Part shown: positions 51,257 through 57,009 of the stretch, one piece after another
Layout of the letters: each line of letters opens with the position of its first letter
How positions within the stretch are numbered: position 1 is the stretch's first letter
NCBI GenBank assembly: GCA_910588205.1
Contig: CAJUQK010000014.1
Coordinates: forward strand, 1-57,009
Origin: an uncultured Eggerthellaceae bacterium
GTDB taxonomy: Bacteria; Actinomycetota; Coriobacteriia; Coriobacteriales; Eggerthellaceae
Reading direction: 5' to 3'
DNA: 57,009 nt
The notes under the pieces: model-generated
What the model was told of the DNA's origin: nothing
Seen by the model: the letters and a program-made list of their open reading frames with translations, nothing else
The model's database searches: none
Program-made: the position numbers and the translations under genes

Positions 51257-54091
51257 ATGAAGATGGCTGATTACAAGGATACGATGAACCTCCCTCAGAC
51301 GGATTTTCCCATGCGTGGGAACCTTCCTCAGAATGAGCCGAAGCGCCTAGAGGCATGGGAGGCGAATGGGCTGTATTGGAAGGTGCTGGAGAAGAATGCC
51401 CAAGGAACGCCCTTTATCCTGCATGATGGGCCTCCCTATGCGAACGGTCCCATCCATATCGGGCATTCTTTCAATAAGATCCTTAAGGATTTCGTGAATA
51501 AATCCCATGCCCAACGGGGGTACTACACCCCTTATATCCCCGGTTGGGATTGCCATGGCCAACCCATCGAGCATATGGTCGAGAAGACCTTAGGGCCTGA
51601 GAAGATGGCGAAGACATCTCTGCCTGAGCTGCGCAAGCTCTGCAGGGATTGGGCTACGAAGTATGTGGATATCCAGAGAGATGGCTTCAAGCGCCTAGGG
51701 GTGAACGCTGATTGGGAGCATCCCTATCTCACCTACACCCCTGATTACGAAGCGGGCAACGTGGAGTTGTTCCGGGATATGTATCTCAAGGGTTCTATCT
51801 ATCGTGGCCGTAAGCCCATCCACTGGTGCATCCACTGCCATACTGCTTTGGCTGAGGCTGAGATCGAATATGGCGATGAGATATCGCCTTCTATCTATGT
51901 TGCCTTCAAGCTTGATTCCATCCCCGGTGTGTTCGAAGCAGCCGGAGCAGGGGAGGATGCCTCTATCCTGATCTGGACCACCACCCCTTGGACGCTTCCG
52001 GCCAATGTAGCCGTTTCGTTGGCCCCTGATGCTGATTACGTATTGGTACAGGCGGATGGCAAGAGCTACATCATGGCTGAGGAGCTAGTGGAAGACGTGG
52101 CCCAGGTTGCGGGCTGGGAGGATGTCCATCTCCTTGCCGGAAGCGACGGAGAGCCGGTTCGCGTGAAGGGCAAGCAGCTCTTCGGGCTGACCTACACGGC
52201 CCCCATTCGCCATGATCTCACGGGCAAGGTCATCTACGGTGATCATGTCACCCTGGATACGGGCACCGGTGCTGTGCACACCGCCCCTGGTCATGGCCAG
52301 GATGACTACCGAGTGGGCTTGGAGTTCGATCTGCCCATCCTCATGCCCGTTGATGACAATGGTGTGCTGACCGATGAGGCAGGTCCCTTCGCGGGTCTTG
52401 AGGTGACGGAGGCGAATCCGAAGATCATCCAGTGGTTGCGGGACCAGGGTGCTCTGGTGGCTGCCAAGGAGATCAACCACTCCTATCCCCATTGTTGGCG
52501 CTGTCACGAACCGGTCATCTTCCGGGCAACGGATCAGTGGTTCGTTTCCATGGACAAGAACAGCCTGCGCGAAGAAGCGCTCATCGCCATCAACGAAGAG
52601 GTCACCTGGATCCCTGAGTGGGCATCTCGGCGCATCGGTGCCATGGTGGCTGATCGGCCTGATTGGTGCATCTCCCGCCAGAGGTCCTGGGGGGTTCCGC
52701 TGCCGGTGTTCAAGTGTGCGAAGTGTGGTTCCACGGTGGCTACCCGTGAGACCTTCGATGCGGTCATAGAGCTGTTCGAGCGGGATGGCTCTGATGCCTG
52801 GTTCACTCAAGATCCCAAGGACTATCTGCCCTCCAGCGTGAAGTGCTCCGTGTGTGGCTGCGCCGATGTGGTGCCCGAGCGGGACATCCTCGATGTCTGG
52901 TGGGAATCCGGCGTATCTCATACCAGCGTCCTTCGCCACCGGGCTGATGAAGGCGTGCGCTTCCCGGCGGATATGTACCTGGAGGGGTCTGACCAGCATC
53001 GCGGTTGGTTCCAGTCGTCGCTGCTCACCAGTGTAGGTGCTTATGGTACGCCGCCCTACCGGTCTGTCATGCACTGTGGATTCACGGTGGACGAAGAGGG
53101 CAAGAAGATGTCCAAATCCTTGGGTAACGGGATCGACCCAGGGGAGGTTATCAGCAAGTACGGTGCTGATGTCCTGCGCCTGTGGGTAGCCAGCGTGGAT
53201 TACTCCCAGGATGTGAGCATCTCCGACGATATCCTCAAGCGCACCTCTGAGGCCTATCGTCGCATCCGCAATACCTTCCGTTTCCTATTGGGTAGCTTGG
53301 ATGGGTTCAGCAATGATGTGGCTATCCAGGATTGGGATGGATTGGAGCCCTTGGATCAGTGGGCCTATGTCCGCACACAGGCTCTCCTGGAGGATGTGAC
53401 GCGCTCCTTTGAGGATTGCAAGTTCCATCAGGTCTACCGAGCGGTCTACGATTTCATCGTGAATGACCTTTCGGCCATCTATATGGAGGCAACGAAGGAT
53501 CGCCTCTACTCCGAGGCGGCAGATTCTCCTCGTCGTCGTGCTGTACAGACGGTCTTGGCTGACGTACTGGAAGTCCTCGTGCGCGTTCTAGCCCCAGTGC
53601 TCTCCTTCACCACCGATGAGGTCTGGGAGCATTATCCGGAGGGCATGCGCGAAGAGGGAAGGCCTTTCAGCGTGCAGCTTGCCGGATGGCCCAAGCCCCA
53701 GGACTTGCAGCCCGCTATGCCTGAGGATGCGAGAGCGGCCGTGGAGGCGGACTTCACCCAGCTCCTTGCATTGCGTGATGCGGTGACGAAGGCTATGGAG
53801 GAAGCTCGTGACCAGGGCATCATCAAGAAGAGCCAGGAAGCGGCTGTCGTAGTGACGGTCCCTGATGAGGTGCGAGAGGTGGCGGAGCGGCAACCGGAGG
53901 GAGTGATGAGTGAACTGCTCATCGTGGCTTCAGTTGCCTTCGAGGCAGGTGATGAGCTCAAGGCCACTATCACTCACACCGATCTTCCCAAATGCGAACG
54001 CTGCTGGAATCATCGTGAGCTTGACGGCAACGATGACCATCCGGATGTATGCGCTCGCTGTGCGGAGGTGCTTGATGGGCTTGGATGCTAG
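51257..54091 (+). CDS. ileS: isoleucyl-tRNA synthetase
   Basis: The 944-residue class I synthetase carries the HIGH motif at 67-70 (GPIHIGHSFNK), the editing domain (TTTPWTLPANVAVSL), the segment WCISRQRSWGVPLPVF and KMSKS at 617-621 (GKKMSKSLGNGI). The C-terminal zinc knuckle with CERCW and CARC lies near 914-936. Full length and all motifs are present. ATGs at 51257 and 51263 both follow GAAGAGG. The leader is short, and no T-box specifier or antiterminator was seen. It overlaps lspA by 17 bases. Confidence 0.97.
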   Translation: MKMADYKDTMNLPQTDFPMRGNLPQNEPKRLEAWEANGLYWKVLEKNAQGTPFILHDGPPYANGPIHIGHSFNKILKDFVNKSHAQRGYYTPYIPGWDCHGQPIEHMVEKTLGPEKMAKTSLPELRKLCRDWATKYVDIQRDGFKRLGVNADWEHPYLTYTPDYEAGNVELFRDMYLKGSIYRGRKPIHWCIHCHTALAEAEIEYGDEISPSIYVAFKLDSIPGVFEAAGAGEDASILIWTTTPWTLPANVAVSLAPDADYVLVQADGKSYIMAEELVEDVAQVAGWEDVHLLAGSDGEPVRVKGKQLFGLTYTAPIRHDLTGKVIYGDHVTLDTGTGAVHTAPGHGQDDYRVGLEFDLPILMPVDDNGVLTDEAGPFAGLEVTEANPKIIQWLRDQGALVAAKEINHSYPHCWRCHEPVIFRATDQWFVSMDKNSLREEALIAINEEVTWIPEWASRRIGAMVADRPDWCISRQRSWGVPLPVFKCAKCGSTVATRETFDAVIELFERDGSDAWFTQDPKDYLPSSVKCSVCGCADVVPERDILDVWWESGVSHTSVLRHRADEGVRFPADMYLEGSDQHRGWFQSSLLTSVGAYGTPPYRSVMHCGFTVDEEGKKMSKSLGNGIDPGEVISKYGADVLRLWVASVDYSQDVSISDDILKRTSEAYRRIRNTFRFLLGSLDGFSNDVAIQDWDGLEPLDQWAYVRTQALLEDVTRSFEDCKFHQVYRAVYDFIVNDLSAIYMEATKDRLYSEAADSPRRRAVQTVLADVLEVLVRVLAPVLSFTTDEVWEHYPEGMREEGRPFSVQLAGWPKPQDLQPAMPEDARAAVEADFTQLLALRDAVTKAMEEARDQGIIKKSQEAAVVVTVPDEVREVAERQPEGVMSELLIVASVAFEAGDELKATITHTDLPKCERCWNHRELDGNDDHPDVCARCAEVLDGLGC

Positions 54092-54614
54092 CGGTGAGTC
54101 AAGCCACCGGAGGCGCAATGCCATCATCTTCGCCGCAGTGGTCGCTCTATGGCTGCTGATCGACCAGCTGACCAAGCTTTGGGCTGAGACCGGACCTCTC
54201 TCGGCTCCTTGGTCGGGCATACCTCCAACGCTTCCGCTCATACCTGGAGTGGTTCAGCTCATGCTGGTCCATAACACCGGAGGAGCGTGGGGTATGTTCA
54301 GTGACATGACTCAGCTTCTAGGCGTGCTGGCATTGATCGTATGCGCTGCGGCGGTGCTGTATCTCTTCGTGCTCGCCCCCTCCTCATCACCTTTGGCTAC
54401 GGTGGGCCTTTCCTTGGTGGTAGCTGGCGGTATCGGGAACGCCATCGACCGGTTCGTGCGTGGCTATGTCGTCGATCTCATCGATCCGACCTTCATCGAT
54501 TTTCCGGTGTTCAATGTGGCTGATATCGGAGTCACCATCGGCATCGTCTTGTTCATGGCATCCTTGATCGCAAGCAGCAGGAGAGTGGAGCATGGGTCGC
54601 CTGATCAGTCATAA
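54075..54614 (+). CDS. lspA: lipoprotein signal peptidase
   Basis: This aspartate protease cuts lipoprotein signal peptides. The 179-residue protein has four hydrophobic spans and the catalytic pair Asp125 (GGIGNAIDR) and Asp150 (FNVADIGVTIG), with VHNTGGAWGMF as the conserved loop. ATG 54075 has GGAGG seven bases upstream; the frame extends back inside ileS without support. It overlaps rluD by 23 bases. The ileS-lspA-rluD order is common in bacteria. Confidence 0.95.
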   Translation: MGLDASGESSHRRRNAIIFAAVVALWLLIDQLTKLWAETGPLSAPWSGIPPTLPLIPGVVQLMLVHNTGGAWGMFSDMTQLLGVLALIVCAAAVLYLFVLAPSSSPLATVGLSLVVAGGIGNAIDRFVRGYVVDLIDPTFIDFPVFNVADIGVTIGIVLFMASLIASSRRVEHGSPDQS

Positions 54615-55623
54615 GGCCACAGCGGATGATGCAGGTAAACGCCTTGATGTGGTGCTAGGCAGTCTTGGGCAAGTGGGCAGCCGTAGTCAAGCAGCTCAAG
54701 CCTGTGAAGCGGGACGCGTGCTCATAGGGGGTGTTCCTGCAACCAAGAAGCAGGCGGTTTGCGAAGGGGACCTCATCATCATCGAACTGGAAGATGAGGG
54801 CAGGGGCCTCGTGCCAGAACCCATCCCGCTGGATATCCGCTACGAGGATGAGCATTTGCTCGTGCTCTCTAAGCCAGCAGGGCTCATCACCCATCCGAGT
54901 CCTGATCATCCCCAGGGTACCCTGGCCTCCGCACTGCTCTATCGGTATGGCGAAGAGGGGTTGAGCCATGTGCAGGGCGAAGACGACCGCCCGGGGATCG
55001 TACATCGGCTTGATGGCGATACGAGCGGACTCATGCTGGCGGCCAAGACCGACGATGCGGGGTATGCGCTCATGGATGCCATCGCTACCAAGGCAGTGGA
55101 TAGACGCTATCTAGCGCTGGTCCACGGTCGGGTGTCTGTGGATTCGGGCATGGTAGACGCTCCCATAGAGCGCCATGCCAAGGAGCGGATGCGCATGGCT
55201 GTGGGTGATGGCCCTACGGCTCGTGAAGCCATCACCACCTTCCGCCTGCTCGAACGATTCGAAGCGGGGCCAAAGGATCAGGGGTACTCGCTCCTTGAAT
55301 GCAAGCTCTATACCGGTCGCACCCACCAGATCCGCGTGCATATGCAGTACATCAAGCATCCCATCGTGGGGGATCCTACCTATTCCACGAATGCTCCCAA
55401 GCATCCTTCTGCAAGCCTTGGCCTTGATCGGCAGTTCCTTCATTCCCATCGGATAGGATTCACTCATCCGGTTACGGGTGAGGAGATCGTCTTGCACGAT
55501 GGCCTTCCTGAAGATCTGCGGATAGCGCTGTCCTCGCTCCAGGCGCGCAGCGATGGGCTCACGAGCTACGGCAATGAGGTATTGGGCGAACGAGAAGGGG
55601 AGGGCGCATGCATATCCTGGTAG
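54592..55623 (+). CDS. rluD: 23S rRNA pseudouridine synthase RluD family
   Basis: The 343-residue protein has an N-terminal S4 RNA-binding domain (about 10-70; KRLDVVLGSL) and the RluA-type catalytic domain with HRLDGDTSGLML (catalytic Asp141), KAVDRRYLALVHG and TGRTHQIRVHM. By family it modifies uridines in helix 69 of 23S rRNA; whether it is strictly RluD needs comparison. It overlaps lspA before it and coaBC after it (16 bases). Confidence 0.9.
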   Translation: MGRLISHKATADDAGKRLDVVLGSLGQVGSRSQAAQACEAGRVLIGGVPATKKQAVCEGDLIIIELEDEGRGLVPEPIPLDIRYEDEHLLVLSKPAGLITHPSPDHPQGTLASALLYRYGEEGLSHVQGEDDRPGIVHRLDGDTSGLMLAAKTDDAGYALMDAIATKAVDRRYLALVHGRVSVDSGMVDAPIERHAKERMRMAVGDGPTAREAITTFRLLERFEAGPKDQGYSLLECKLYTGRTHQIRVHMQYIKHPIVGDPTYSTNAPKHPSASLGLDRQFLHSHRIGFTHPVTGEEIVLHDGLPEDLRIALSSLQARSDGLTSYGNEVLGEREGEGACISW

Positions 55624-56813
55624 GGGTCAGTGGCTGCATCGCGGCTTACAAGGCCTGTGAGCTGGTACGCCAGCTGCAGAAAGAGGGTTGCGATGTCTCG
55701 GTGGTCATGACGGCTCATGCCCAACGGTTCGTGGGGCTGGATACCTTCCGGGCGCTCACGGATGGTAAAGCCTACGCAGAGTTGTTCGGTGCAAGCGATC
55801 CCATTCCCCATATTCATCTGGCAGAGCAAGCCGATGCTCTCATCATCGCACCGGCTACGGCGAATGTCTGCGCCAAGCTAGCTGGGGGGATAGCTGATGA
55901 TCTGCTCACCTCCACTGCTTTGGCCTGTACCTGTCCCGTGTTCGTGGCTCCGGCTATGAATGTGCATATGTATGAGAACCCGGCCACTCAGGCGAACCTA
56001 CGCACCTTGACTGTACGAGGCATCCAGGTGCTCGCTCCTGATTCTGGATACCTTGCCTGTGGGGAGGTGGGTCCAGGAAAGCTGCCAGATCCGCAAGTGA
56101 TAGCCCAAGCCGCGTTGGAGCAGCTCGCGTCAGATGGCTTCCTCCAGGAAGAGGGTCCCCTGGGGGGGCGCAGGGTGCTCATCACCTCTGGGCCTACCGT
56201 TGAACCCATAGATCCGGTGCGGTTCATCTCCAATCGTTCCAGTGGCAAGATGGGTGCCGCTTTGGTTACAACGGCTCTCGAGGCCGGGGCTGAGGTCACA
56301 GTCGTGACAGGGCCGGTATCCCTTGCCTATGACAGCAGGGCGCAGGTGATCCCCGTCATGACAGCGCAGGAGATGTTCGACGCGACGTGCGAAGCGTTCG
56401 AAGAGGCTGATATCGCCATCTGTGCAGCCGCGGTTTCCGACTTCCGTCCCAAGGAGTTAGCCGCATGCAAGCTCAAGAAGGGGAGGGATGACGCGGAGCT
56501 TGAGACCATCACCTTGGTCGAGAACCCTGATATCCTCTCGTGGCTCGGACATGCCAAGCGAGAGGATCAAGTGGTCGTGGGGTTCGCAGCAGAGACCGAA
56601 GATGCTCTGGCCCACGGTCATGAGAAATTGAACCGCAAGGGAGCTGATATCATGGTGGTCAATGATGTGGCTGACCAGGAGGTCTTCGGGTCTGATCTTG
56701 ATGCGGTCACCATCCTCACGGGATCGGATGAGATCGCCTTGGAAGAGCTTCCCAAGACCGAAGTGGCGCGTCGAATCATCGGCACAGCCGCTTCGACGCT
56801 GCACCTGAAGTGA
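55608..56813 (+). CDS. coaBC: bifunctional phosphopantothenoylcysteine decarboxylase/synthetase
   Basis: CoaBC joins 4'-phosphopantothenate to cysteine and decarboxylates it in coenzyme A synthesis. The N-terminal flavin decarboxylase has GVSGCIAAYKA, the catalytic His in HIHLAEQADALIIAPATAN and PAMNVHMYENPA. The C-terminal synthetase has TSGPTVEPIDPVRFISNRSSGKMG, AAVSDFRP and KLKK. At 401 residues it is full length. It is the last gene of the unit and is followed by a repeat region with a terminator. Confidence 0.96.
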   Translation: MHILVGVSGCIAAYKACELVRQLQKEGCDVSVVMTAHAQRFVGLDTFRALTDGKAYAELFGASDPIPHIHLAEQADALIIAPATANVCAKLAGGIADDLLTSTALACTCPVFVAPAMNVHMYENPATQANLRTLTVRGIQVLAPDSGYLACGEVGPGKLPDPQVIAQAALEQLASDGFLQEEGPLGGRRVLITSGPTVEPIDPVRFISNRSSGKMGAALVTTALEAGAEVTVVTGPVSLAYDSRAQVIPVMTAQEMFDATCEAFEEADIAICAAAVSDFRPKELAACKLKKGRDDAELETITLVENPDILSWLGHAKREDQVVVGFAAETEDALAHGHEKLNRKGADIMVVNDVADQEVFGSDLDAVTILTGSDEIALEELPKTEVARRIIGTAASTLHLK

Positions 56814-56840
56814 TCCTTGGATGTATCACTTCGGGTGAAC

Positions 56841-56933
56841 CATGCATGGCAGGTTGCCCGTAAGGGCCGACCATGGTCGGCCCTAGGTAGCATGACAGGT
56901 TGCCGTAGGGGCGGATCTGGATCCGCCCTTTTT
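56841..56933 (+). repeat. two CAGGTTG-tagged palindrome units, the last acting as a terminator
   Basis: Unit one: CATGGCAGGTTG, then a perfect 22-bp palindrome at 56863-56884 with arms built on GGGCCGACC/GGTCGGCCC. Unit two: CATGACAGGTTG, then GGGCGGATC-TG-GATCCGCCC (56909-56928) followed by five T, a classic intrinsic-terminator form after coaBC. The tag and palindrome size match the array at 1976-2124. The remaining 76 bases to the window end show no gene. Confidence 0.7.
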
Positions 56934-57009
56934 GCACCTGAGACAAACGCCCTTCCCGCAAGGGGCATTCGGCCTTAGGCCTTGGCTTTCGAAAAGACGT
57001 GATGCTTCG

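Noticed and set aside
1..57009. CRISPR arrays, rRNA or tRNA genes, insertion sequences
   Set aside because: No regularly spaced identical repeats with unique spacers, no tRNA-like clover-leaf with CCA end, no rRNA segment and no transposase gene were seen. Very divergent or short RNA genes could be missed by eye.

Overview
The window looks like a chromosomal segment of a GC-rich, anaerobic Gram-positive bacterium, most likely an Actinomycetota member of the class Coriobacteriia (Eggerthellaceae-like). This is inferred from the high-GC codon use, a ferredoxin-dependent 2-oxoacid oxidoreductase, pyruvate phosphate dikinase with its regulator, folate-dependent TrmFO, UDP-galactopyranose mutase and the rpsP-khpA-rimM-trmD cluster. 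No rRNA, tRNA, CRISPR array, insertion sequence or prophage was recognised. Almost all genes lie on the + strand; only a Lit-like membrane protein, an HD-domain protein, a DUF488-like protein and a DegV protein are on the - strand.

Bases 1-2750 are the accessory part. They hold the C-terminal end of an Rhs/YD-repeat polymorphic toxin, an overlapping likely immunity gene, and about 1 kb of repeat-rich DNA: a hairpin of the REP kind, a 150-bp direct repeat in two copies around a small orphan gene, and a series of short palindromes each preceded by TCAGGTT. The toxin tip and immunity gene are visibly richer in A+T than the rest. The same TCAGGTT-plus-palindrome element returns at the very end of the window (56841-56933).

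Bases 2798-31300 are mostly housekeeping genes in long runs of overlapping frames: a small membrane protein and an orphan hydrogenase-type maturation protease, mfd, gltX, a stand-alone circularly permuted ATP-grasp protein, the rpsP-khpA-rimM-trmD operon behind a good promoter, lepB, glyQ-glyS, the PPDK regulator, a polytopic membrane protein, ppdK, mtnA, azlC-azlD, rplS with its own promoter, rnhB, yraN, comM, dprA, trmFO and a XerC-type recombinase.

Bases 31300-57009 carry def-fmt-rsmB, a copper module (CsoR and a CopA ATPase behind a promoter with an embedded operator), a likely organic-acid metabolism operon (XRE-cupin regulator, acyl-CoA synthetase, ferredoxin and three 2-oxoacid oxidoreductase subunits), a polar amino-acid ABC transporter whose permease carries an unusual secreted N-terminal domain, a UDP-galactopyranose mutase with a glycosyltransferase, degV, and an ileS-lspA-rluD-coaBC run.

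The features most worth following are the compensating base changes in the palindromic repeats, the toxin/immunity pair, the ABC permease fusion and the acid-activation/oxidoreductase operon. Several start codons given here are set from visible ribosome binding sites and differ from the longest possible frame.
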